Shown: piece by piece, positions 7,442 to 13,910 of the stretch | How the letters are laid out: every line of letters starts with the position of its first letter | Numbering within the stretch: the stretch's first letter is position 1 | Assembly: GCA_934754975.1 (NCBI GenBank) | Contig: CAKVKI010000040.1 | Coordinates: 1-13,910 of the forward strand | Direction of reading: 5' to 3' | From: an uncultured Alistipes sp. | GTDB taxonomy: Bacteria; Bacteroidota; Bacteroidia; Bacteroidales; Rikenellaceae | Length of the DNA: 13,910 nt | The notes under the pieces: model-generated | What the model was told of the DNA's origin: nothing | Seen by the model: only the letters and a program-made list of their open reading frames with translations | The model's database searches: none | Program-made: the position numbers and the translations under genes

Positions 7442-10254
7442 CAAAGGCCAGCCGCATACTGCTGATCATACTGGCCGCCGCGGGAGCGTGCCGCCCGGCG
7501 CAGGCGCAGGAATTCAGGGTGAAATCCGACCATACGGTCGTGTTCGGCGGGCAGCACAGTCTGCCCGACTACCTGCCGGAATTCACCGTCCTCTTTTCGG
7601 CTGCGGACCCGCAGCTGAAAATGCGCCCGGCAGGCATCCCCGACGTTCAGTACAACGTGGCTACCTGGCTCAGCGACCGCCCGGAACTGAACCGTACGGA
7701 CCGCAGGGCCGATCAATCGGGCGACGGCTTCGACGATGAAATCCTCGAAGGCTCCGTCGAATCGCGGACGGCCGACCTCTTCAACGCAGGGCGCATTATC
7801 GTCGTCCGCCCCCTCTCCCACCGTGCGGAAGGAACAGACAAGGTCACCTTCGGCTACCCCGAAAACGACCTTTTCCGCATCACGGCGGAACTGACGGCCG
7901 ACACTGCGACGGGCCGGCCCCTGCTCACCTACCGCCTCACGGCGAAAACCGGAGGCTGGTATTCGGTCGGATTCACCGGTTTTGCGGGAATAGAACCGAA
8001 ACGGGCCGACGAAATCTGGCAGCCGCTGATCTGGCAGGAAAAACGGTTCCCCGACAAAAGTCACCTCACGCTCGCATTCCGGTGTCCCGTCCCTTCGGCG
8101 TTCGTCACCTACCGCAACGCGACATACGGCATTCTGGCCCACCCCGCCGAATTCCCGTTCGATCCGCTGCCGACAGCCGCCAACAGCCGTTTCGGCGTCG
8201 CCGTGCGCAACCGGCAGGGATTGGCGTCGCCGATGCTCTTCGCCCCGGTTCCGGGCGGCATCGGCTCCGAAACGGCTCCGGGCGGGGAACTCGTCTTTTC
8301 CGCACTGCTCTGCGGAGAGCGGGGCGACACCACGGATGCACTCCGGAATGTCGCGCAGAGTCTGTTCGGCTTCACAGCCAACCGGAACAATGCGCTCGGT
8401 TCGCTCAACGGGACGATCGAAAACATGATCTCCTACGTACTCGGCCCTTACAGCCGTTTTCTGGACAAGGAAAAGGGGTGTACCTATGCGACGGACGTTC
8501 CGGGCGCGGTGAAAAACGTTTCGAGTCTCAACCCGCTGGAAATCGCCGTACTGAACGACAACCGGACGATGCTTCTCGAAAGGGCGCTGCCGGTATACGA
8601 ATACGTGCTTTCGCGCGAGAAGCTGCTCTTCTGCGCCGATTCGACGCAGAACATCCAGTACCCTTCGCGGCGCATGAACGGTCCCTGCTGCCCGCTCTCG
8701 GAACTGACGGCGCTCAGCAGCATCCTCAAGGACAATGCGCCTTACCTGCTCTCCTTCGCCGGAAAAGAGTACGGTTCCACGCGCGTCCGCAATCTGGACG
8801 TCGTCGAGCAGGGCGGCACATGGAGAAACGCCATGCACCTTTACCGGGCCACCGGAGAGCCCGAATACCTGAAAAAAGCCGTCGCGGGGGCCGACCGTTA
8901 CATCCGCCGGCGCATCGACACGCCGGCCGCCGATTTCCGCGATCCGGAAGCCGGGGGATTCTTCTTCTGGACGGGATTCGCCCCGAAATGGATCGACCTG
9001 CTCGAAATGTACGAACTGACTGGCAACAAGACCTACCTCCGCGCCGCCCACCGCGGGGCGAAACTCTATACGCAGTACATCTGGTACTCCCCCGCCGTCC
9101 CGGACCGGGATATTCCGGTCAATCCCGACGGGAAGGCCCCGCACTACCAATACCTCAAGTCGAAAGGACATGCGCAGATGGACGCTCCCGCCGAACGGGT
9201 TCCGGCATGGCGGCTTTCGGAGATCGGACTTACCCCCGAATCCTCGGGCACAAGCACCGGACACCGGGGTATCTTCATGGCCAACTACGCCGCCTGGATG
9301 CTGCGGCTGGCGCATTACACAGGCGACGAATTCCTAGCCCGCACGGCGGACCACGCCGTCACAGGCCGCTACCGCAACTTCCCGGGCTACCACATCAACA
9401 CAGCCCGCACGACCGTATACGAAAAAGCGGATTATCCGCTCCGGGAACACATGGAACTGGGCGCCAACTCCTTCCACTACAACCATATCATGCCGCACAT
9501 ATCGCTGCTTTACGATTTTCTCGTCACGCAGGCCCTCTACCGAAGCGGCGGGAAGGTGGATTTCCCGGGTGAATTCATCGAAGGATACGCCTACCTGCAA
9601 AGCAAATTTTACGGACATCTCCCCGGCACGGTCTACGGCCGCGAAGCCCGGTTGTGGATGCCGACGGGGCTGGCGACGCCGGCCGACCGGCAGCTCAACT
9701 ACATTTCGGCCGTTGACGACGACGCGCTGTATATCGTTTTCATGAACCAGTCTGCGGAAACTGTCGAAACGGACGTCGCGCTGGATTACGCCCTGAGCGG
9801 ACATTCCGACGGAGGGCACTACAGGACGCAGGTCATAGGCGGCAGCGGCGCATCGGGCCAGCTCGCCGACGGACGTTTCACGGTCCGCGTGGCCGGAAAC
9901 GGGATCGCCGCGGTCAGGATCGAAACCCCGACCCCGATCCGGCCGCAGCTCGCCGCACTCTTCACCGCAAACACGCGCTGGCAAACCCCTTACGCCGCAA
10001 CGCAGGACGACGCCGTACGCTGCATGCGAATCGGTTTCGGCCGGGCCGCAAACAACGTATTCGTCTATCTTACCCAAGACGACACGCAGTTGCGGAAAGT
10101 CTGGTTCACCGTAGACGGACGGACGACCGAAGACGCCGACTATCCGTTCGAACATACGGCGGCCATCGACGGGGAGCGGACGGAAGTAACGGTAAAAGCC
10201 CTCACCCGACAGGGCGAAATCATCGAATGGGAAACCCTGGAACTTAAAAAATAA
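7438..10254 (+). CDS. Exported alpha/alpha-toroid protein, paralogue of the preceding gene
   Basis: This 938-residue protein begins with a signal peptide ending AQA-QEF (cleavage after residue 23); a weaker lipobox-like GAC at 16-18 is also present, so anchoring is uncertain. An N-terminal beta region (about 24-350) precedes helix pairs of a toroid (about 355-715), for example LDLLEMYELTGN-like turns and WMLRLAHYTGDEFL. A beta domain follows, then an extra domain of about 100 residues (about 840-938) that its neighbour lacks. It aligns by eye with the preceding protein: WRLSEIGLTPESSG (591-604) against WQISQVGLCFEHGG, and PGTVYG at 729-734 against 757-762. Glu601 and Glu638 match. Its ATG overlaps the previous stop as ATGA, which indicates translational coupling and perhaps joint action on one substrate. 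The family and reaction are unknown; a periplasmic glycosidase or lyase is the likeliest guess. Confidence 0.7.
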   Translation: MTKASRILLIILAAAGACRPAQAQEFRVKSDHTVVFGGQHSLPDYLPEFTVLFSAADPQLKMRPAGIPDVQYNVATWLSDRPELNRTDRRADQSGDGFDDEILEGSVESRTADLFNAGRIIVVRPLSHRAEGTDKVTFGYPENDLFRITAELTADTATGRPLLTYRLTAKTGGWYSVGFTGFAGIEPKRADEIWQPLIWQEKRFPDKSHLTLAFRCPVPSAFVTYRNATYGILAHPAEFPFDPLPTAANSRFGVAVRNRQGLASPMLFAPVPGGIGSETAPGGELVFSALLCGERGDTTDALRNVAQSLFGFTANRNNALGSLNGTIENMISYVLGPYSRFLDKEKGCTYATDVPGAVKNVSSLNPLEIAVLNDNRTMLLERALPVYEYVLSREKLLFCADSTQNIQYPSRRMNGPCCPLSELTALSSILKDNAPYLLSFAGKEYGSTRVRNLDVVEQGGTWRNAMHLYRATGEPEYLKKAVAGADRYIRRRIDTPAADFRDPEAGGFFFWTGFAPKWIDLLEMYELTGNKTYLRAAHRGAKLYTQYIWYSPAVPDRDIPVNPDGKAPHYQYLKSKGHAQMDAPAERVPAWRLSEIGLTPESSGTSTGHRGIFMANYAAWMLRLAHYTGDEFLARTADHAVTGRYRNFPGYHINTARTTVYEKADYPLREHMELGANSFHYNHIMPHISLLYDFLVTQALYRSGGKVDFPGEFIEGYAYLQSKFYGHLPGTVYGREARLWMPTGLATPADRQLNYISAVDDDALYIVFMNQSAETVETDVALDYALSGHSDGGHYRTQVIGGSGASGQLADGRFTVRVAGNGIAAVRIETPTPIRPQLAALFTANTRWQTPYAATQDDAVRCMRIGFGRAANNVFVYLTQDDTQLRKVWFTVDGRTTEDADYPFEHTAAIDGERTEVTVKALTRQGEIIEWETLELKK

Positions 10255-10260
10255 CGCAAC

Positions 10261-12186
10261 GTGAGAACAACAGCATTTTTCGCCTTTATGGCCCTTCTGT
10301 CCGCAGGCTGCGGCGGCACCGCACAAAAAAGCCCTACGGGCAATATCCGGGCAGAGGTATTCGCCGGCAGGGACGGGTTGTATTACACCGTAACCCATGA
10401 CGGCCGCACGATCATCGACACCTCGGCCATGGGCGTAACCATCGACGACACGGAGCTGTTCCGCGATGCGGCCCTGCGCCCGGCAGGCATGCGGAAAATC
10501 GACGAGACCTACTCCGTCACGGGACGCAAAGCCGTATCGGAAGGGCGATGCAACGAATATCTCTACGACGTGACGCACCGTCTTTCGGGCTATAAATACC
10601 AGCTCCAGACGCGTCTCTACGACGACGGCTTCGCCTATCGGTTCGTCCTGCCGGGAGACGGCACACGGACCGTCAACGGGGAAGCGGCCCAATGGCGGCC
10701 GCCCCACCAGAGCAGGGTCTGGTTCGCCGAGCGGAACTCCGGGTGGAAACTGCTCACCTATGCCGGAGAGTGGATATCCACGACGGCCGACAGCCTGCAT
10801 ATCGTCTCCCGGCAGGGTCCCGTGCAGACCATGCCGCTGCTCTACCGAACCCCCGACGAATACGTGATGATCGCCGAAGCTGCGCTGTACGATTACAGCG
10901 GCATGCGTTTGCGCGCCGAAGCCGGAGCCAGCCTGCGGGCCGACTTCACCGAGCAGGAGGGCTTCGAGCTGTCGGGCGACATCGTCACCCCGTGGCGCAT
11001 CACGATCATCGCCCGCGACCTCGACGCACTGGTAAATACCGACATCATCACCAGTCTCAACCCGGCTCCCGACCCGGAACTGTTCGCCGACACGTCGTGG
11101 ATCGTCCCCGGACGTTCGCTGTGGAGCTGGTGGAGCGGCATCGACGGCCGCTTCATGACCCCCGAAGGCGAAAAGCGGGTGATCGACACCGCAGCGTCGC
11201 TGGGCATCGAGTACAGCACCATCGACGACGGGTGGGAAGAACGTCCCGACAAATGGAAATTCCTGCACGAGCTGGCCGGATACGCCCAATCCCGCGGCGT
11301 CGGGCTGTTCGTATGGCGCCATTGGGAGAAACTCAACGATCCGGCTGACGACTACCGCCAGATGCGCGGCTTTCTGGACTCGGTCGCGGCGGTCGGCATA
11401 AAGGGCGTCAAGGTGGATTTCATGAACGGCGAGGGCATTCGCCAGATCGACTTCAACACCCACCTGCTCAAAAATGCGGCGCGGCGCAGGCTGCTGGTCA
11501 ATCTCCACGGCTGCCAGAAGCCGACGGGCGAGATCCGCACCTACCCCAACGAAATCACCCGCGAGGGCGTGCGGGGCATCGAACTCAACCGCATCACGGC
11601 TAACCACGAAAAACGGATGCGGGACGAAGGCCGCACCCCCGATCCGGACCGCTATGTCCCCGGCGACGAAAACCAGAACATTCCGGCCAGCCACAATGCG
11701 GCCCTGCCCTTCACGCGCGGCGTACTGGGCGCCGCGGACTACACTCCGGTCGCATTCACCATGCCCGGCGGCACGACGGCCGCCCACCAACTGGCGTTCG
11801 CGCTGCTGCTCGACTCGCCGCTGCTGACGATCGCCGAAAATCCGTTCGTCCTCTCCGGCGACGAGCGTTACCGTCCGGCCCTCGACATCGTCCGCCGCAT
11901 GCCGACGGTATGGGACCAAACGGTCGTACTGCCGCAAAGCGAGATCGGACGGCTGGCCGTCATCGCCCGCCGCAAGGGCGGCACGTGGTACATAGCCGGT
12001 GTGAACACCGCTCCCGCAGAGGTGACGATTCCCGCCGGATTCATTCCCGCGACGGCCCGAAAAGCGCAGATCGTCCGCGACGCGGCAAACGGTTCGCTGC
12101 AGACGACCGAGGTCGCACTGCCGGCGCCGGAGCCCCTCAGCGTGCAGTTGCCGGAGAATGCGGGATTTATCATCGTAGTCGAATAA
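10261..12186 (+). CDS. GH97 family glycoside hydrolase lipoprotein, retaining type
   Basis: This 641-residue protein has the three-part build of glycoside hydrolase family 97: an N-terminal beta-supersandwich (about 20-275), a (beta/alpha)8 barrel (about 276-560) and a small C-terminal beta domain. GVKVDFMNGE puts an aspartate at 386 where retaining GH97 alpha-galactosidases carry their nucleophile, and TREGVRGIE puts a glutamate at 441. The separation of 55 residues matches, from memory, Asp415 and Glu470 of the B. thetaiotaomicron enzyme. This argues for retaining alpha-galactosidase-like chemistry rather than the inverting SusB type. The GTG start is favoured because the signal needs its Arg2 before the lipobox SAGC (Cys17); a later ATG leaves no charged n-region. 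The usual short link before LPFTR is lengthened by a charged stretch rich in Asp, Arg and Pro. The gene follows its neighbour by 6 bases. Substrate specificity is not certain. Confidence 0.9.
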   Translation: MRTTAFFAFMALLSAGCGGTAQKSPTGNIRAEVFAGRDGLYYTVTHDGRTIIDTSAMGVTIDDTELFRDAALRPAGMRKIDETYSVTGRKAVSEGRCNEYLYDVTHRLSGYKYQLQTRLYDDGFAYRFVLPGDGTRTVNGEAAQWRPPHQSRVWFAERNSGWKLLTYAGEWISTTADSLHIVSRQGPVQTMPLLYRTPDEYVMIAEAALYDYSGMRLRAEAGASLRADFTEQEGFELSGDIVTPWRITIIARDLDALVNTDIITSLNPAPDPELFADTSWIVPGRSLWSWWSGIDGRFMTPEGEKRVIDTAASLGIEYSTIDDGWEERPDKWKFLHELAGYAQSRGVGLFVWRHWEKLNDPADDYRQMRGFLDSVAAVGIKGVKVDFMNGEGIRQIDFNTHLLKNAARRRLLVNLHGCQKPTGEIRTYPNEITREGVRGIELNRITANHEKRMRDEGRTPDPDRYVPGDENQNIPASHNAALPFTRGVLGAADYTPVAFTMPGGTTAAHQLAFALLLDSPLLTIAENPFVLSGDERYRPALDIVRRMPTVWDQTVVLPQSEIGRLAVIARRKGGTWYIAGVNTAPAEVTIPAGFIPATARKAQIVRDAANGSLQTTEVALPAPEPLSVQLPENAGFIIVVE

Positions 12187-12208
12187 TCTTTCCGGAAACG
12201 GGAATTTT

Positions 12209-12243
12209 TATTTTTTGTAAACTGTAAAAAAAATACTATTTTG
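12209..12243 (+). promoter_or_regulatory. AT-rich inverted repeat and possible promoter of the LacI-family gene
   Basis: TATTTTTT (12209-12216) and AAAAAATA (12228-12235) form an 8-bp inverted repeat around an 11-base centre containing GTAAACTGT. A TTG at 12215-12217 followed 19 bases later by TATTTTG (12237-12243) is a near match to a Bacteroidetes promoter, one base short at -7. The same GTAAACT occurs before the symporter gene at 876-882. This could be an autoregulatory operator with promoter, or simply AT-rich spacer. Confidence 0.3.
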
Positions 12244-12259
12244 CGTGAAAAAGCTGGAA

Positions 12260-13294
12260 ATGATAAAACATGCCACGATAAAGGATCTCGCCCAGGCGCT
12301 GGGCATATCCAAATCCACAGTTTCACGCGCCCTGGCCGATCATTCCGACGTCAAACCCGAGACCAAACGGCTGGTACTCGAAATGGCTGAAAAGATGAAT
12401 TACAGGCCGAATCCGTACGCCCAAAACCTGATACGGAGACGCTCGAAAATCATCGGCGTCGTCGTACCCGAATTCGTCAATTCGTTTTTCCCGCGCATCA
12501 TCATCCAGATACAGAAAGTCTTCGAAAAGGAGGGGTTCAACGTCCTGATCACCCAATCGGGTGAATCCGCCGAAATCGAACTCAAAAACCTGCACCTGCT
12601 GGAAAACAGCATGGTGGAGGGCATCATCCTTTCCGTCACCGAGAAGGGCCGCAACGACGAATATTACCGGCGGCTGATCGACAACGGAATCCCGATCGTC
12701 TTCTTCAACCGGCCGAGCAACGAGGTCGAAGCCAGCAAAGTGGTCATCGACGATTTCCGGATGGCATTTTTCGCCGTGGAACACATTCTCTACGCCAACG
12801 GGACCAAACGCATCCGCCCGCTGCACCTGATGGGACCGAAAGGGATCTTCAATTCGGCCACACGCCACCAAGGTTACAAGGAGGCGCTCTGTAAACACGG
12901 CATCGACCCCGCGCCCGATACGTTCGTCCAATGCAGGGACATCTCCCGCGAATGCGGTTTCGAAACCATGAACGCGATACTCGACGGCGACCGTATTCCC
13001 GACGCGGTGTTCTGTTTCAACGACCAGCTCGCAATCGGGGCGCTCAAGGCGATCAAAAAGCGGGGTTACCGCATTCCGGAGCAGATCGCCGTGATGGGCT
13101 TCTCGGAATCGCAGTCGGCATTGCTGACCGAACCGCAGCTGAGTTCCGTGGCCCAGCCTCTCGACCTGATCGGGGAAACGGCGGCCAACCTGCTATTGGA
13201 GAAAATCAAGGATCCCGAAGCCCCGGACCGCACGGTGGTACTCGACGCCCGGATCAACATCCGGGAATCCACCGACGTAAGGCCGCAGGAGTAG
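12260..13294 (+). CDS. LacI-family transcriptional regulator
   Basis: This 344-residue protein is a LacI/GalR-type regulator. Residues 6-58 form the DNA-binding headpiece: TIKDLAQALGISKSTVSRAL is the helix-turn-helix, and YRPNPYAQNLIRRRSK holds the hinge helix. The rest is a periplasmic-binding-protein-like effector domain (IIGVVVPEFVNSFFPRII, then DAVFCFNDQLAIGALKAI and VMGFSESQ) of normal length. Such proteins bind palindromic operators with a central CG and change DNA affinity on binding a sugar. A GTG five codons upstream (12245) is an alternative start; the ATG is preferred because the GTG abuts a -7-like box. The gene lies about 73 bases after the GH97 gene, in the same direction, so it may be read from the operon and from its own promoter. 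It probably senses a product of this locus; whether it binds the triple-repeat elements is open. Confidence 0.93.
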   Translation: MIKHATIKDLAQALGISKSTVSRALADHSDVKPETKRLVLEMAEKMNYRPNPYAQNLIRRRSKIIGVVVPEFVNSFFPRIIIQIQKVFEKEGFNVLITQSGESAEIELKNLHLLENSMVEGIILSVTEKGRNDEYYRRLIDNGIPIVFFNRPSNEVEASKVVIDDFRMAFFAVEHILYANGTKRIRPLHLMGPKGIFNSATRHQGYKEALCKHGIDPAPDTFVQCRDISRECGFETMNAILDGDRIPDAVFCFNDQLAIGALKAIKKRGYRIPEQIAVMGFSESQSALLTEPQLSSVAQPLDLIGETAANLLLEKIKDPEAPDRTVVLDARINIRESTDVRPQE

Positions 13295-13357
13295 CGGCAC
13301 GCACATTCGGCAAAGCGGAAGAAGCATCCCAAGAATAGTACAATCAGCCCTGATTCC

Positions 13358-13390
13358 GTCCTGAAAAGTTTTTTCAGGGCGGTTTTCTTC
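13358..13390 (+). terminator. Intrinsic terminator after the LacI-family gene
   Basis: CCTGAAAA (13360-13367) pairs with TTTTCAGG (13371-13378) across a 3-base loop. G13358-C13380 and a T-G pair extend the stem to about 10 bp, and a pyrimidine, T-rich run follows (GGTTTTCTTCCTTCTTTT). It should end the symporter-to-LacI operon. An overlapping alternative stem, GCCCTGA (13347-13353) with TCAGGGC (13374-13380), uses the same 3' arm. Confidence 0.75.
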
Positions 13391-13413
13391 CTTCTTTTAT
13401 GCTTTTTCGGGAA

Positions 13414-13452
13414 CGCTCCCGGCTAATCAAACCGTTCCCGAAACCGTTCCCG
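13414..13452 (+). promoter_or_regulatory. Triple-repeat control element, copy 2 (upstream of Ig-like lipoprotein)
   Basis: The repeats are CGCTCCCG (13414-13421), CGTTCCCG (13433-13440) and CGTTCCCG (13445-13452), at the same 19- and 12-base spacings as the copy at 782-820. A preceding CGGGAACG (13408-13415) makes the first repeat nearly palindromic (CGGGAACGCTCCCG, central CG), like a LacI-family operator, and can also pair with the second repeat. In copy 1 this left arm is poorly kept, so the direct repeat is the conserved part. Confidence 0.65.
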
Positions 13453-13496
13453 CTAATTTATTTCACAACACGAGGTTCAAAAAATATTCATCCTGA

Positions 13497-13504
13497 TAAT
13501 TTTG
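13497..13504 (+). promoter_or_regulatory. -7 promoter box of the Ig-like lipoprotein gene
   Basis: TAATTTTG matches TAnnTTTG exactly. No TTG lies 19-21 bases upstream, so the -33 element is missing or very weak, as at the symporter promoter. Transcription would start near 13511, giving a leader of about 50 bases before the ATG at 13561. Confidence 0.5.
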
Positions 13505-13560
13505 CTTATAGGATATACCGATTTATCCGCCGCATGCAACCAACAAACAAACCCTAAAAT

Positions 13561-13910
13561 ATGAAAAAACTTCTTTACGCTTTTCTGATCACCGCCGTCG
13601 CTGCCGTCCATTGGAGTTGCAAAGATGACGAGGGGACATTCGTCCGCGTCGAAAAGGTAAGTATCGACGTTCGGGAACTGCACCTCAATCCCGGCAAGAC
13701 GTACCAGCTTTCGGTCACGATCACACCGGCGGACGCCACCAACCAGAGAATCGCATGGTACAGCTCCAATACGAACGTAGCCACCGTCGACAAGAGCGGT
13801 TTGGTCACGGCGCTGGCTTTCGGCGAGGTGACGCTCACGGCCGAAGCCAACGACATGCACGTCAACGATGCGATCCGTCTCACGATCGACGACGTGGACA
13901 ACAGCATTCC
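13561..13910 (+). CDS. Surface-type lipoprotein with bacterial Ig-like (Big_2) domain, 3' end cut by window
   Basis: The first 116 codons of this gene are visible and the frame is open to the window edge. The N-terminus MKKLLYAFLITAVAAVHWSC is a lipoprotein signal with Cys20. The residues right after it, KDDEG, match the K-(D/E)2 lipoprotein export signal that directs Bacteroidetes lipoproteins to the cell surface. Residues about 31-97 form a Big_2-type Ig-like domain: VEKVSIDVRELHLNPGKTYQ, then ITPADATNQRIAWYSSN and ATVDKSGLVTALAFGEVTLT are characteristic of it. Such domains usually act as spacers or adhesion modules at the front of larger surface proteins, including glycan-binding or glycan-cleaving ones. 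The gene sits behind copy 2 of the triple-repeat element and so may be co-regulated with the symporter operon. What follows the Ig domain cannot be seen here. Confidence 0.85.
   Translation, partial: MKKLLYAFLITAVAAVHWSCKDDEGTFVRVEKVSIDVRELHLNPGKTYQLSVTITPADATNQRIAWYSSNTNVATVDKSGLVTALAFGEVTLTAEANDMHVNDAIRLTIDDVDNSI

Noticed and set aside
5069..7444. Very long open frames on the minus strand opposite the operon (for example here, and at 7402-9315, 9334-11937 and 1032-2645)
   Set aside because: They mirror the codon bias of G+C-rich plus-strand genes, have low-complexity Arg/Gly/Asp/Val-rich translations with no recognisable motifs, and lie entirely opposite well-supported genes.
12187..12216. 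Possible terminator between the GH97 and LacI-family genes (TTTCCGGAAA then T-rich sequence)
   Set aside because: The palindrome has no loop and the alternative TTCC/GGAA stem is only 4 bp, so a functional intrinsic terminator is not supported despite the T-run.

Overview
The window looks like chromosomal DNA from a gut Bacteroidales bacterium, most likely Alistipes or a close Rikenellaceae relative. This is inferred from four things: G+C-rich coding DNA with AT-rich intergenic stretches, Bacteroidetes-type promoter elements (TAnnTTTG at -7), lipoproteins with Bacteroidetes-style signals, and the gene families present. No database search was possible, so the genus is a judgement.

Layout. At the left edge, 1-147 holds an intrinsic terminator on the minus strand. 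It serves folA (dihydrofolate reductase, 148-633, minus strand), a housekeeping gene with its own recognisable promoter at 696-725. A divergent intergenic region (634-893) separates folA from a tightly packed plus-strand operon. The operon order is: sodium:solute symporter (894-2534), cytoplasmic FAD-dependent oxidoreductase with a C-terminal beta-sandwich (2539-4821), two large exported paralogous alpha-helical-toroid proteins (4853-7441 and 7438-10254), a GH97 glycosidase lipoprotein (10261-12186), and a LacI-family regulator (about 12260-13294). A hairpin terminator follows at 13358-13390. A second plus-strand unit then begins with a lipoprotein carrying a bacterial Ig-like (Big_2) domain (13561 onward, cut by the window edge).

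Working model (inference). The GH97 enzyme and the toroid proteins would process a glycan or glycoconjugate in the periplasm or at the outer membrane. The symporter would bring the released small sugar or sugar acid through the inner membrane. The FAD enzyme would carry out a redox step on it in the cytoplasm. No SusC/SusD pair or sulfatase lies in the window. They could lie beyond the right edge, because the lipoprotein there has a surface-export signal.

The most striking signal is regulatory. A 39-bp element with three direct repeats (CGCTCCCG, CGTTCCCG, CGTTCCCG) lies upstream of both the symporter operon (782-820) and the Ig-like lipoprotein gene (13414-13452). The repeat spacings are the same in both copies. 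In each copy a TAnnTTTG -7 box starts exactly 52 bases after the start of the third repeat, and neither promoter has a good -33 box. This looks like a shared activator-dependent control element joining the two units into one regulon. It is not explained by any family I can name.
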